Notes: generated by a model from the sequence alone, not told the origin. Positions 19,230-28,400 are shown, counted from the first letter of the stretch. The stretch is 64,000 bases of DNA from Klebsiella variicola (GCF_000828055.2 NZ_CP010523.2:2790001-2854000); one strand, 5' to 3'. Numbers and translations are program-made.

Positions 19230-20132
19230 ATGGCTGCACACACTAACGTCTGCGTGATTGGACTGGGTTCAATGGGCATGGGCGCCGCCCGCGCCTGCCT
19301 GCAGGCGGGCCTGAACACCTGGGGCGTTGACATCAACCCCGACAACTGTCGCGCACTGCTGGCGGCGGGCGCCAAAGGCGCGGGCCCCAGCGCGGTGCCT
19401 TTCGCCGCTGACCTGGATGCGGTCGTCTTGCTGGTGGTCAATGCCGCCCAGGTGCGGGGGATCCTGTTCGGCGAAACCGGCCTCGCCGCCCATCTGAAGC
19501 CCGGCACCGTCGTGATGGTGTCGTCCACCATCGCCTCCGCTGATGCCCAGGCGATAGCCGTGGCGCTGGCGGAATACCAGCTATTGATGCTTGACGCGCC
19601 GGTATCGGGCGGCGCAGTGAAAGCGGCCGCTGGCGACATGACGGTGATGGCCTCCGGAAGCGATGCCGCCTTTGCCCGCCTCGCGCCGGTACTGGACGCC
19701 GTGGCCGGCAAAGTCTACCGCATCGGCAGCGACATCGGCCTTGGCTCGACGGTAAAGATTATTCATCAGCTGCTGGCTGGGGTGCATATCGCTGTTGCCG
19801 CCGAAGCGATGGCGCTTGCCGCCCGCGCCGGGATCCCGCTGGAGACGATGTACGACGTGGTGACGCACGCGGCGGGTAATTCCTGGATGTTTGAGAATCG
19901 CATGCAGCACGTCCTGGATGGCGATTACTCGCCAAAATCCGCCGTCGATATTTTTGTCAAAGATCTCGGTCTGGTGAATGACACCGCCCGGGCGCTGACC
20001 TTCCCGCTGCCGCTCGCCACCACCGCGCTAAATATGTTCACCTCCGCCAGCAATGCCGGATTCGGCCGGGAAGATGACAGCGCGGTGATCAAGATTTTCA
20101 ACGGCATCACCCTACCGGGCCACAAACAGTGA
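19230..20132 (+). CDS. ltnD: L-threonate dehydrogenase LtnD (YgbJ)
   Basis: Oxidises L-threonate at C2 to 2-oxo-tetronate with NAD+, the first step of four-carbon acid sugar use. A beta-hydroxyacid dehydrogenase of 300 residues: NAD-binding GLGSMGMGAARAC near the N-terminus, the substrate-binding DAPVSGGAVKAAAGDMTVM, and catalytic Lys in GSTVKIIHQLLAG. The pathway assignment rests on family knowledge (the E. coli ygbJ group) plus the complete neighbouring gene set. AAGGAG precedes the start. It is the first gene of the operon. Confidence 0.92.
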   Translation: MAAHTNVCVIGLGSMGMGAARACLQAGLNTWGVDINPDNCRALLAAGAKGAGPSAVPFAADLDAVVLLVVNAAQVRGILFGETGLAAHLKPGTVVMVSSTIASADAQAIAVALAEYQLLMLDAPVSGGAVKAAAGDMTVMASGSDAAFARLAPVLDAVAGKVYRIGSDIGLGSTVKIIHQLLAGVHIAVAAEAMALAARAGIPLETMYDVVTHAAGNSWMFENRMQHVLDGDYSPKSAVDIFVKDLGLVNDTARALTFPLPLATTALNMFTSASNAGFGREDDSAVIKIFNGITLPGHKQ

Positions 20133-20143
20133 GGAGAGACAAC

Positions 20144-21409
20144 ATGCAGCTTGGTGTCATTGCCGATGACTTCACCGGCGCCACGGATATCGCCAGCTTC
20201 CTCGTGCGCAACGGCATGCCGACGGTGCAACTGAATGGCGTGCCGACCCGCGATCTTCCGCTGACCAGCGAGGCGGTGGTCATCAGCCTGAAAACCCGCT
20301 CCTGCGCGGTGGAAATGGCCGTCAGCCAGTCGCTGGCCGCGCTGCGCTGGCTGCAGGCCCAGGGCTGTCAGCAATTCTACTTCAAGTACTGTTCCACGTT
20401 CGACAGCACCGCGCAGGGCAACATTGGCCCGGTGCTGGATGCTCTGCTGGCCGAGCTGGGTGAAACGCGGACGGTGATTTCCCCGGCGTTGCCGGTGAAC
20501 GGCCGCACGGTCTATCAGGGGTATCTGTTTGTCGGCGAGCAACTGCTGAATGAGTCCGGGATGCGCCACCATCCGGTGACGCCGATGGAGGATGCGCACC
20601 TGGGCCGCTTAATTGAGCGCCAGGGGCGCGGAAAAGCCGCGCTGATTGCCTGGCCGATTGTCGCCCGGGGGCCGGAGGCCGTCGCCACCGCGCTGGCGAC
20701 AATCAGCGATCCGGCGGTGCGCTATGTGGTGCTCGACGCCCTCAGTGAACAGGATTTGCTCACCCAGGGCGTGGCGCTGCGAGAGATGAAGCTGGTCTCC
20801 GGCGGTTCCGGTCTCGCCATCGGCCTCGCCCGCGACTGGGCGCAGCGCCATGGCGCCCGGGGTGAAAGCGCTCAGGCGGGCATGCCGCTGGCCGGCCCGG
20901 CGGTGGTGCTCTCGGGCTCCTGCTCGGTGATGACCAACAGCCAGGTGGCGGCCTATCGTGAACAGGCCCCCGCCCGCGCCGTCGACTTAAGCGCCTGCTT
21001 TACCGATCTGGAGAGCTATGTCGCGACGCTGACAGACTGGGTGGACGCGCAGCGCGATGCGCCGCTGGCGCCGATGATCTATGCCACCACCGAGCCGCAA
21101 ACGCTGCAGCGGATCCAGGCGCAGTATGGCGACAAGGCCAGCAGCGAACGGGTGGAACAGCTGTTTGCCGCCCTTGCCGCCGCCCTGAAGGCGAAAGGAT
21201 TTACCCGGTTTATTGTGGCCGGAGGGGAAACATCGAGCATTGTGGCGCAGACGCTGGGGGTCGAGGCGTTCCATATTGGGCCGACCATCTCCCCCGGGGT
21301 GCCCTGGGTGCGTGACACCCGCCAGCCGCTCTCCCTGGCGCTGAAGTCAGGTAACTTCGGCGATATCCACTTCTTTGCCCGTGCCCAGCAGGAGTTTCGT
21401 CATGACTGA
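20144..21409 (+). CDS. otnK: 3-oxo-tetronate kinase OtnK (YgbK)
   Basis: Phosphorylates 3-oxo-tetronate at O4 with ATP. A four-carbon acid sugar kinase (DUF1537 family) of 421 residues. The N-terminal substrate domain starts MQLGVIADDFTGATDIASFL; the C-terminal nucleotide-binding part has VVLSGSCSVMTNSQV and FIVAGGETSSIVAQTLGV. The start at 20144 follows GAGGAGAG; five residues upstream in frame have no ribosome-binding site. It begins 11 bases after ltnD and its last 8 bases overlap otnC. Confidence 0.92.
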   Translation: MQLGVIADDFTGATDIASFLVRNGMPTVQLNGVPTRDLPLTSEAVVISLKTRSCAVEMAVSQSLAALRWLQAQGCQQFYFKYCSTFDSTAQGNIGPVLDALLAELGETRTVISPALPVNGRTVYQGYLFVGEQLLNESGMRHHPVTPMEDAHLGRLIERQGRGKAALIAWPIVARGPEAVATALATISDPAVRYVVLDALSEQDLLTQGVALREMKLVSGGSGLAIGLARDWAQRHGARGESAQAGMPLAGPAVVLSGSCSVMTNSQVAAYREQAPARAVDLSACFTDLESYVATLTDWVDAQRDAPLAPMIYATTEPQTLQRIQAQYGDKASSERVEQLFAALAAALKAKGFTRFIVAGGETSSIVAQTLGVEAFHIGPTISPGVPWVRDTRQPLSLALKSGNFGDIHFFARAQQEFRHD

Positions 21410-22022
21410 GCAACAGCTGCGAGATGAAATGGTGCAGATTGGCGCCTCGTTGTTTAGCCGCGGCTATGCCACCGGCTCCGCCGGCAATCTGTCGCTGCTG
21501 CTGCCGGACGGCAACCTGCTGGCGACGCCGACCGGCTCCTGCCTCGGCGAACTGCAGGCACAGCGGTTGTCGGTGGTGACGCTGCAAGGTGAATGGATCT
21601 CCGGCGACAAACCGTCGAAAGAGGTCACTTTTCACCGGGCGGTCTATTTGCACAACCCGGCCTGCAAGGCGATCGTCCACCTGCACAGCCACTATCTGAC
21701 CGCGCTCTCCTGCCTGCAGGGGCTCGATCCGCACAACTGTATTCGTCCCTTTACCCCCTATGTGGTGATGCGTGTCGGCGACGTCCCGGTGGTTCCCTAC
21801 TACCGGCCGGGCGATGACCGTATTGCCCAGGCGCTGGCCGGTCTGGCGCCCCGCTATAACGCCTTTTTACTGGCCAACCACGGTCCGGTGGTCACCGGCT
21901 CATCGCTGCGCGAAGCCACCAACAATACCGAAGAGCTGGAAGAGACCGCGCGGCTGATATTTACCCTCGGCAACCGTGAGATCCGCTACCTGACCACTGA
22001 CGAAGTGGATGAACTGAGATAA
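21402..22022 (+). CDS. otnC: 3-oxo-tetronate 4-phosphate decarboxylase OtnC (YgbL)
   Basis: A class II aldolase/adducin-family enzyme that decarboxylates 3-oxo-tetronate 4-phosphate to dihydroxyacetone phosphate and CO2. The 206-residue protein has the zinc-binding pair HLHSHYL (His94-His96 region), a third His in LLANHGPVV, and the catalytic acid Glu in [30 protein letters not shown] is the phosphate-binding stretch. The ATG lies inside the otnK end (ATGACTGA), so translation is coupled. Confidence 0.92.
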   Translation: MTEQQLRDEMVQIGASLFSRGYATGSAGNLSLLLPDGNLLATPTGSCLGELQAQRLSVVTLQGEWISGDKPSKEVTFHRAVYLHNPACKAIVHLHSHYLTALSCLQGLDPHNCIRPFTPYVVMRVGDVPVVPYYRPGDDRIAQALAGLAPRYNAFLLANHGPVVTGSSLREATNNTEELEETARLIFTLGNREIRYLTTDEVDELR

Positions 22023-22026
22023 AACC

Positions 22027-22809
22027 ATGCCAAAATTTGCTGCTAATTTAACCATGCTGTTTACCGAACTGCCGTTCCTGGACCGGTTCGCCGCCGCTGC
22101 CCGCGCGGGTTTTGAAGCCGTGGAGTTTCTGTTTCCCTATGAGTATGACGCCGGGGAAATTAAACAGCGCCTGCAGGAAAACCAGCTGCAGCTGGTGCTG
22201 TTCAATACCCCACCTGGCGACGTCAACGCCGGAGAATGGGGGCTCGCCGCGGTGCCAGGCAGAAGCGCCGAGGCCCGCCAGCAGATCCAGCTGGCGCTGG
22301 AGTATGCCTGCCAGCTGGATTGCCCGCAGGTACATATCATGGCCGGCGTGGTACAGCCGGGGATGGATCGCGCAGCCTGCGAGGCCGTGCTTATCGATAA
22401 TCTGCGCTACGCGGCGGAGTGCTTTGCCCGCCACGACAAGCGGATACTCATCGAAGCGCTGAATCCTCAGACCAAACCGGGCTATCTCTACCACAGCCAA
22501 TATCAAACGCTGGAGATGGTGAAACGGGTCGACAGGCCAAACGTCGCGGTGCAGTTAGATCTGTTTCACGCGCAGAAGGTGGACGGCAATTTAAGCCATC
22601 TCATTACCGAATATGCCGGCCAGTATCGCCATATTCAGATTGCCTCCCTGCCCGACCGTCATGAACCGGATGAGGGCGAAATAAACTATCCGTGGCTCTA
22701 TGCGCTACTGGATAAAACCGGTTATGACGGCTGGATCGGCTGCGAATATATCCCCCGAGCAGACACGCTTTCCGGGCTAGGGTGGTTCTCGCCCTACCGG
22801 AAAAAATAA
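22027..22809 (+). CDS. otnI: 2-oxo-tetronate isomerase OtnI (YgbM)
   Basis: Converts 2-oxo-tetronate to 3-oxo-tetronate, linking LtnD to OtnK. A 260-residue TIM barrel of the hydroxypyruvate-isomerase/AP-endonuclease-2 family: [20 protein letters not shown], then metal ligands in [32 protein letters not shown] and [18 protein letters not shown], ending [20 protein letters not shown]. It starts 4 bases after the otnC stop. Confidence 0.92.
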   Translation: MPKFAANLTMLFTELPFLDRFAAAARAGFEAVEFLFPYEYDAGEIKQRLQENQLQLVLFNTPPGDVNAGEWGLAAVPGRSAEARQQIQLALEYACQLDCPQVHIMAGVVQPGMDRAACEAVLIDNLRYAAECFARHDKRILIEALNPQTKPGYLYHSQYQTLEMVKRVDRPNVAVQLDLFHAQKVDGNLSHLITEYAGQYRHIQIASLPDRHEPDEGEINYPWLYALLDKTGYDGWIGCEYIPRADTLSGLGWFSPYRKK

Positions 22810-22866
22810 ACGCCGTTTTCTAAAAAAATAACTCTCTGTACACCTGTTAATACCCGAGGCAAACCT

Positions 22867-24231
22867 ATGTCGACATCGGCGCTGTTACTTATTGCGTTAG
22901 CCAGCGTAGTGCTGTTGCTCCTGTTGGTGATCAAGGCGAAAGCGCATCCTTTTGTGGCGCTCCTGATCGTCAGCCTGCTGGTGGCATTCGCCACCGGTAT
23001 TCCGGCAGATAAAATTATTACCACCATTGAAAAAGGCATGGGCGGCCTGCTTGGTCACATCGCCAGCATTATTATTCTGGGCTCAATGCTGGGGGTGCTG
23101 ATTGAAATGTCCGGCGGCGCCGAATCGCTGGCGAAAACGTTGACCGGCGTACTGGGCGCAAAACGGACCATTGCCGCCTTAACCATCGTGGCTTTTATTC
23201 TCGGCACGCCGGTCTTTTTTGAAGTCGGCTTTATCATCATCATTCCGTTAATTTACGGCTTCAGCAAAGTCGCCCACGTGTCGCCGCTGAAGTTTGGCCT
23301 GCCGATGGCCGGAGTGATGTTAACCGTGCACGTCGCGCTGCCCACCCACCCTGGCGCAGCGGCCGCGGCAGGCATTCTGCATAGCGATGTGGGCTGGCTG
23401 ATGCTGGCGGGGATTGGAGTATCGATAGTCGTTGGTATCGTGGGTTATTTTGTCGCCCGGTTTATCAATCGGCGCCATTATCATCTGTCGATTAACGTGC
23501 TGGAACAGCAGCAAACAGCTGAAGTGCCAGACCTCTCCGTTAACGCGCAGCAGACCCGTCTGCCGCCGCCGAATGCGCTGGTTATCGGTGGACTGATCGT
23601 GGTGCCCATTATGCTGATTGTTTCCGGGACGCTGTGTCAGGCACTGCTGCTGCCGGAAAACGCGGTTCGCCAGCTGATGACCGTCATTGGTACTCCACCG
23701 GTCGCCCTGTTGATCTCCCTGGGCCTGGCCAGCTGGACGCTGGGCATCCGTCGGCGGATGAGCCTGAAAAAGCTGGGCGAAGTCACCGGCAGCGCGATCC
23801 CCTCGTCGGCGGACGTGATCCTCGTCGCCGGCGCCGGCGGCGCCTTTGGCGGCGTACTGGTCGCCTCCGGCATCGGCAATGCCTTAGCCGAGGCGCTGGA
23901 GACAATTCATCTGCCGCTGATGCCCGCCGCCTTCCTGCTCTCGCTGGTACTCCGGGCCTCGCAGGGATCGGCCACCGTGGCGATCCTCACCACCTCCGGT
24001 CTGCTGTCTCAGGCGGTCATCGGGCTGGATCCGATTCAGCTGGTGCTGGTAACGCTGGCGACTTGCTTCGGCTCGCTCGGGTTATCGCACGTCAACGATG
24101 CCGGGTTCTGGGTCGTCACGCGCTATCTCGGGCTCTCAGTGCCGGACGGGTTAAAAACCTGGACCGTATTGACGACCATCATGGGGGTGACGGGCTTTCT
24201 GATCACCTGGCTGCTGTGGTTTGTGTTGTGA
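22867..24231 (+). CDS. ygbN: GntP-family permease YgbN
   Basis: Inner-membrane proton symporter of the gluconate permease (GntP) family, 454 residues, about 12 hydrophobic helices. Typical motifs: TPVFFEVGFIIIIPLIYG, LPTHPGAAAAAGIL and the C-terminal LGLSHVNDAGFWVVTRYL. As the last gene of the tetronate operon it most likely imports the sugar acid substrate (threonate or erythronate), though specificity is inferred from context only. It starts 57 bases after otnI and is followed by a good terminator. Confidence 0.9.
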   Translation: MSTSALLLIALASVVLLLLLVIKAKAHPFVALLIVSLLVAFATGIPADKIITTIEKGMGGLLGHIASIIILGSMLGVLIEMSGGAESLAKTLTGVLGAKRTIAALTIVAFILGTPVFFEVGFIIIIPLIYGFSKVAHVSPLKFGLPMAGVMLTVHVALPTHPGAAAAAGILHSDVGWLMLAGIGVSIVVGIVGYFVARFINRRHYHLSINVLEQQQTAEVPDLSVNAQQTRLPPPNALVIGGLIVVPIMLIVSGTLCQALLLPENAVRQLMTVIGTPPVALLISLGLASWTLGIRRRMSLKKLGEVTGSAIPSSADVILVAGAGGAFGGVLVASGIGNALAEALETIHLPLMPAAFLLSLVLRASQGSATVAILTTSGLLSQAVIGLDPIQLVLVTLATCFGSLGLSHVNDAGFWVVTRYLGLSVPDGLKTWTVLTTIMGVTGFLITWLLWFVL

Positions 24232-24240
24232 TATTCGTGA

Positions 24241-24268
24241 AAGGTGGCCACCGGGCCACCTTTATTTG
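24241..24268 (+). terminator. Terminator of the ltnD-ygbN operon
   Basis: Stem AAGGTGGCC / GGCCACCTT with loop ACCG followed by TATTT. A good rho-independent terminator between ygbN and the convergent AraC gene. Confidence 0.85.
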
Positions 24269-24279
24269 TCATCTGTCAG

Positions 24280-25179
24280 TTAGCCGGGCGCTGGCCGCGC
24301 TGTCACCTCACCAGACAGCGTCACCGGAATAAAATAGCGTACGCGATAGCGCCTTTCCGCCGCTGGCCCACCTTCCGTATGACGCTCGAGAAAGCATTCA
24401 ATGTCGACTCCCTCCCGGCGGCTTGCTCCCAGCGCTGGCAGCAACTCCATATACAGATCGCTGGATAAACGGGCGTAACGCGCCCAACTGCCATAGAATT
24501 CAACGCCAACATACAGCCCAGGCCTTGTCGTCAACGTGCTGTTCGTCGTCAGCGCGGGCAGCGCCCCTCGCTCCCGATGACAACCGACAAAAGCGTTAAC
24601 CTCGACGTTAAGCTCATTGTTACTCGCCGCATAATAATCGGATAACACAGAGAGACGGCCACCGCCGGCGGTAAAAAAACGGTCAACCTTTTGTCTGACA
24701 GCCGTCTTCGACGTGCTTTGCAATACCATATCCGACAGGCGCAGCTCATACTTCATTGGAGAGCCACGATAGACCCTCTCGGGCAGTGAACAGAAACGGG
24801 CCTGAGGCAGGCTCTCACCCTCCGGGTCGAATTTCTTTAACAGCAAAGCCGTGTCCCAGTGCACGGCGCAACGGTATTCCCGTGGCGAGAGCGAGAAGCG
24901 CTTCTTAAACTCCCGGGAAAAAGTCTGCGGCGAGTCATAGCTTAACTGCCAGGCAATGGCGGCGATCGGTTGCCGTGTTAATCGCAGACTCACCGCCGCG
25001 ATGGTCAACCGCCGCAGCCGGATATACTGCCCGATGGGTAACTGACCATACTGATAAAACACCTCATAGACAAACCGGCGCGAATACCCCATATACTGCG
25101 CCAGGTCATCGATAGACGGGTTACAGTAGATATTATCTTCCAGCCACGCCAGCATTTTTAAATAGAGCATCTGCTTCAT
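24280..25179 (-). CDS. AraC-family regulator with C-terminal effector domain (Rob-like layout)
   Basis: A 299-residue protein with the DNA-binding domain at the N-terminus: LEDNIYCNPSIDDLAQYMG, SRRFVYEVFYQYGQLPIGQY and IAAIAWQLSYDSPQTFSREF, then FSLSPREYR. This order, and a C-terminal part of about 170 residues resembling a GyrI/BacR-type effector domain (GLYVGVEFYGSWARYARLSS), matches Rob and SoxS-like sensors of small hydrophobic molecules. The ligand is unknown. It faces a 309-base AT-rich gap before the first LuxR-type gene on the other strand. Confidence 0.85.
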   Translation of the reverse strand: MKQMLYLKMLAWLEDNIYCNPSIDDLAQYMGYSRRFVYEVFYQYGQLPIGQYIRLRRLTIAAVSLRLTRQPIAAIAWQLSYDSPQTFSREFKKRFSLSPREYRCAVHWDTALLLKKFDPEGESLPQARFCSLPERVYRGSPMKYELRLSDMVLQSTSKTAVRQKVDRFFTAGGGRLSVLSDYYAASNNELNVEVNAFVGCHRERGALPALTTNSTLTTRPGLYVGVEFYGSWARYARLSSDLYMELLPALGASRREGVDIECFLERHTEGGPAAERRYRVRYFIPVTLSGEVTARPAPG

Positions 25180-25488
25180 AGATACCGCATACTTCCTGTA
25201 GTCTTATCCTCCTCTAATTTTAACAACAGGCGGCGGACAGCACTAAGCTTTTTATGCACGGCAAAAATAAAAAAATAATTATCAGTGAAAAACCTAACAG
25301 ACATATGTTTAACGTTTTGTTTATTAGGAACTTTCGTATGCTCACCTGCCGTTATCCCACTTTCTCCAGCGAATATTGCATTAGTGTAAAACATCCCTTA
25401 GATTATCTCGTCTAAAAATAATCGGCGTATTGCCATTATATGTTTTAATTTATCCTGATATCATTTTAATACCCAACAGGGAAGTTAT
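25180..25488. other. AT-rich divergent intergenic region
   Basis: 309 bases between the divergent AraC and LuxR genes. It must hold both promoters, but no consensus pair was clear. A minus-strand open frame here ends inside the AraC gene start and is not protein-like. No repeats or hairpins stood out. Confidence 0.6.
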
Positions 25489-26100
25489 ATGACGAATTTT
25501 TTGTTCAATATAAAAAATCACTATCTGCGGGTTGCGATTGCCGAACTGGTTAATGAAACGATGCAGGCGTGCGAGCGATCGCATTATCAGTTTTCTCAGC
25601 AATGGAAGCCGGCGTCGATTGCACAAGCCGATGTCATATTCACGGAAATGGTGGCGGGAGAATGGTACTTATGCCATGAACTTTTACAGCACGCTACAGA
25701 GAATTATCAACTTTTTATTTTCCTGAATGATGAAGAGGTTACCGTCATCGATCACTTACCCAACTGTTTTAAGCATGCGGTATTTATACACCCGCACACC
25801 GCCGTTCATCTTCTTAAGGAGGTGATAGGTCATGCAATTCAACGTCCCTTAACGGAACAGCATGGCTCTCCCTTTAATCGTCTGCGTCGCTGCATAAATT
25901 GTCCCTGTAAGTCATTGAGCGACGCGCAAACCAAAGTCATCTACGCGTTCAGCATTGGCCTGAGCCCGCATGAAGTTGCCACTGTACTTAAAATTAGTCA
26001 CAAAACGATCCATTCGCATAAAAAGAACATTATGAATAAGTTCCATTTAAAGAGTCGACAGCAATTCAACAATCTTGTCCAGATACTCGCCAGACGTTAA
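25489..26100 (+). CDS. LuxR-type regulator, paralogue A of a duplicated module
   Basis: A 203-residue protein with a C-terminal LuxR/FixJ helix-turn-helix (about 138-203: SLSDAQTKVIYAFSIGLSPH, then VLKISHKTIHSHKKNIMNKF). The N-terminal ~130 residues are not a standard receiver; no phosphoacceptor Asp pattern is seen. It shares with the protein encoded at 30071 the stretch ADVIFTEMVAGEWYLCHE (there TDVLFTEMETGEHYLCHP) and an RRCxxCP motif just before the helix-turn-helix, so the two are paralogues. GGGAAG precedes the ATG. The convergent neighbour is a small membrane peptide. Target unknown. Confidence 0.85.
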   Translation: MTNFLFNIKNHYLRVAIAELVNETMQACERSHYQFSQQWKPASIAQADVIFTEMVAGEWYLCHELLQHATENYQLFIFLNDEEVTVIDHLPNCFKHAVFIHPHTAVHLLKEVIGHAIQRPLTEQHGSPFNRLRRCINCPCKSLSDAQTKVIYAFSIGLSPHEVATVLKISHKTIHSHKKNIMNKFHLKSRQQFNNLVQILARR

Positions 26101-26128
26101 CCTCATAAAATATTATTATGCTAACTCA

Positions 26129-26248
26129 TTATCTTCTGGAACGGAAGACATAACGTCTTTTGCGCCTCTCTTTAATATAGGAAATACCGCTCCACAAAGA
26201 AATAATGGGGCAAAAAATCAAACATAAAACAATAAGCAAATCACCCAT
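26129..26248 (-). CDS. 39-residue single-span membrane peptide, module A
   Basis: A short frame with GAGG five bases before its ATG. The first ~20 residues are hydrophobic (MGDLLIVLCLIFCPIISLWS) and the rest strongly basic (GISYIKERRKRRYVFRSRR), giving one membrane span with a positive tail in the cytoplasm. Its junction motif G-I-S-Y-I-K-E-R-R-K matches G-L-S-Y-V-K-D-R-R-K in the peptide at 30697-30819, and both lie tail to tail with LuxR-type paralogues, so this is a real conserved pair. The frame is open 21 codons upstream but the ribosome-binding site favours this start. Function unknown. Confidence 0.75.
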   Translation of the reverse strand: MGDLLIVLCLIFCPIISLWSGISYIKERRKRRYVFRSRR

Positions 26249-26373
26249 GACAACCTCGAAAAATAAAAAGAATTTGATTGGCATAGATAATATTGACCTC
26301 ATATTATCCATGCAAGCTCATTTCTTTTTTTCCAGAACACGTCATAGCGTGGTAGGATAATTCCTGACAGCCA

Positions 26374-26508
26374 TTATTTAATCGCTAAGTTCAGTCTCCG
26401 CCCCCGAGTTTTAGAAGAAATGTATGGCCTGTTATTGTCTTTTAGCAACGATATTGAGAAAAAGATAGCTAAACATCCGATTCCCTGTAGAGTGAAAGGA
26501 ATCACCAT
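26374..26508 (-). CDS. Candidate 44-residue membrane peptide
   Basis: ATG with GGGAGA upstream at suitable spacing. A hydrophobic N-terminal half (IPFTLQGIGCLAIFFSISLL) is followed by a basic C-terminal tail (SSKTRGRRLNLAIK). The layout is like the peptide at 26129-26248, but no clear sequence motif is shared. It is co-directional with that peptide, 125 bases upstream of it. It could be a third member of the small-peptide group or a chance frame. Confidence 0.5.
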   Translation of the reverse strand: MVIPFTLQGIGCLAIFFSISLLKDNNRPYISSKTRGRRLNLAIK

Positions 26509-26649
26509 GTGAATCTCCCGTTCCGCGTAGCGGACATCACGGTTGGTTGAATGTCAGAAAAACGGGCCTCCTCCTTGTGGACAAAGCCAAACCTCCCTTT
26601 TTACGCTCTGTACAGGCCATCGCGCTCTGCCACAGCGAACGGAATGACT

Positions 26650-27867
26650 ATGCTAACCACCCTGATTTACCGCAGCCAGGTTGATCCAGCCCGGCCACTG
26701 ACCGATCTTGACGCCCTTATTCATCGCGCCAGCGGAAAAAATATGCCCCTCGGGATAACCGGGATTCTGCTGTTTAATGGTCAGCAGTTTTTCCAGGTAC
26801 TGGAAGGAAATGAGGAGATCCTCGAGTCGTTATTCAGCAAAATACAGTTCGACCCACGACATCGCGATGTGGTGGAGCTGATGCGCGACTACTCGGCCTA
26901 TCGCCGTTTTCGGGACGTCGGTATGCGGATGGTGGATCTCCGCTATCATGAGAATGATGCTGCGGTAGAAGAGATCCTGCGCTTCAGCACCTTTGGTGAA
27001 AGTGAGCCGATCAATGACCGCATGTTCAGACTGATTAGCGCCTTTATCGCCGACGGCGGGCGCTATTGCCTGCCCGAGTCTCTGCAGCCTTCTCGCTGGT
27101 CGATGACTCCCGCAGTGGGCAATGCCTCGCCGCGCAACCTGACGGATCAGCCCTGCCAGTTCGCCCTGCAGGCCATCGTCGAGCCGGCCAAAAGGCGGGT
27201 CTCTTCCTTTGAAGCCCTGATCCGCAGCCCAACCGGCGGCTCACCCGTGGAAATGTTTGCCGCCATTGCAGCGGAAGATCGCTACCGTTTCGACCTTGAG
27301 AGCAAAGCGTTCGCCTTCTCTCTCGCCGCCCGCCTTCCACTCGGCAAACAGCAGCTGGCGGTCAATCTGCTGCCGGGCTCGCTGTATAACCATCCTGACG
27401 CCGTTGGCTGGCTGATGGACAACCTGCTGGCGGCAGGTCTCAGGCCAGAACAGGTCTTGATCGAGGTGACTGAGACGGAGGTTATCTCCTGTTTCGACCA
27501 GTTCCGCAAAGTACTCAAAGCGCTGCGCGTGGCCGGCATGAAACTGGCCATCGACGATTTTGGCGCCGGTTACTCCGGTCTGTCGCTCCTGACCCGCTTT
27601 CAGCCTGATAAAATCAAAGTGGATGCGGAGCTGGTGCGCGATATTCATATTAGCGGCACCAAACAGGCGATTGTCGCCTCGGTCGTGCGCTGCTGTGAAG
27701 ATCTCGGCATCACCGTGGTCGCCGAGGGCGTCGAAACCATTGAGGAGTGGTGCTGGCTGCAGTCGGTAGGCATTCGCCTGTTTCAGGGATTTCTCTTTTC
27801 CCGACCCTGCCTTAACGGCATCGGGGAGATCTGCTGGCCGGTAGCGCGCCAGGCAACGGACCTGTAA
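26650..27867 (+). CDS. blrP1: Blue-light-regulated c-di-GMP phosphodiesterase BlrP1 (BLUF-EAL)
   Basis: A flavin-binding BLUF domain (1-~95: MLTTLIYRSQV with Tyr7; GITGILLFNGQQFFQVLEG with the flavin-switch Gln49) is followed by a linker and an EAL phosphodiesterase domain (about 160-400: SSFEALIRSP, EVTETEVIS, KLAIDDFGAGYSGLSLL, VVAEGVET). All metal-binding EAL residues seem present, so it should hydrolyse c-di-GMP in response to blue light. The start at 26650 gives 405 residues, the known length of Klebsiella BlrP1; GGAA precedes it. The E. coli relative BluF has a degenerate EAL domain, which is not the case here. Confidence 0.93.
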   Translation: MLTTLIYRSQVDPARPLTDLDALIHRASGKNMPLGITGILLFNGQQFFQVLEGNEEILESLFSKIQFDPRHRDVVELMRDYSAYRRFRDVGMRMVDLRYHENDAAVEEILRFSTFGESEPINDRMFRLISAFIADGGRYCLPESLQPSRWSMTPAVGNASPRNLTDQPCQFALQAIVEPAKRRVSSFEALIRSPTGGSPVEMFAAIAAEDRYRFDLESKAFAFSLAARLPLGKQQLAVNLLPGSLYNHPDAVGWLMDNLLAAGLRPEQVLIEVTETEVISCFDQFRKVLKALRVAGMKLAIDDFGAGYSGLSLLTRFQPDKIKVDAELVRDIHISGTKQAIVASVVRCCEDLGITVVAEGVETIEEWCWLQSVGIRLFQGFLFSRPCLNGIGEICWPVARQATDL

Positions 27868-27887
27868 GGACGCGCACCCGGGCATCG

Positions 27888-28400
27888 TCATTGCCAGTGG
27901 GCAAGCTTTTCGCTCAGTGCCGCCAGGGCATATCGTACCGCTTTCGCCACCACGGTCTCACAGTCGCCGGCAAAGCACATCCGTTTGGTTTCAGTCTGGC
28001 CGCGAAAATTCCAGGCAAACCATACCGTGCCGGCGGGGGTACCATCTTCCCCGCCCTCCGGTCCCGCGTAGCCGCTGATGGCGATGGCGATATCGGCGTC
28101 AGCCATTGCCAGAATACCGGTCGACATCTCCTGGACGCACGCTTCGCTGACGGCGCTGTGTACCGCCAGGGTTTCCGCACGAACCTGCAGCACGTTTCGT
28201 TTGGCTTCATCGCTGAAAGTGACGACGCCGGTATCATAAAACGCCGCGGTATCCGCCTGAGCACAGAGCGCCGCCGCCAGATTGCCCCCGGTGCAGGACT
28301 CTGCCGTGGTTAGCCGCCAGCCCCGCGCAACCAGCATCTGAGCCACTTCCGCCGTTAGCGCTGAGGTCGGTTTTGCATCGTAACTCATCTCGTCTGTCAT
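27888..28400 (-). CDS. ydeJ: CinA C-terminal-domain protein YdeJ (NMN amidohydrolase-like)
   Basis: A 170-residue stand-alone CinA C-terminal domain. This family includes PncC, which deamidates nicotinamide mononucleotide. Motifs: LTTAESCTGGNLAAALC (catalytic Ser/Thr region), FYDTGVVTFSDEAKRNVL, and AIAISGYAGPEGGEDGTPAG followed by TVWFAW. Compared with PncC, the T in the SGxAGPxGG loop is replaced (SGYAGPEGG), which is typical of YdeJ-like proteins whose amidohydrolase activity is doubtful. It converges on blrP1 with 20 bases between stops. Confidence 0.85.
   Translation of the reverse strand: MTDEMSYDAKPTSALTAEVAQMLVARGWRLTTAESCTGGNLAAALCAQADTAAFYDTGVVTFSDEAKRNVLQVRAETLAVHSAVSEACVQEMSTGILAMADADIAIAISGYAGPEGGEDGTPAGTVWFAWNFRGQTETKRMCFAGDCETVVAKAVRYALAALSEKLAHWQ

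Noticed and set aside
25176..25394. 72-codon minus-strand frame upstream of the AraC gene
   Set aside because: Overlaps the AraC start and has no ribosome-binding site.
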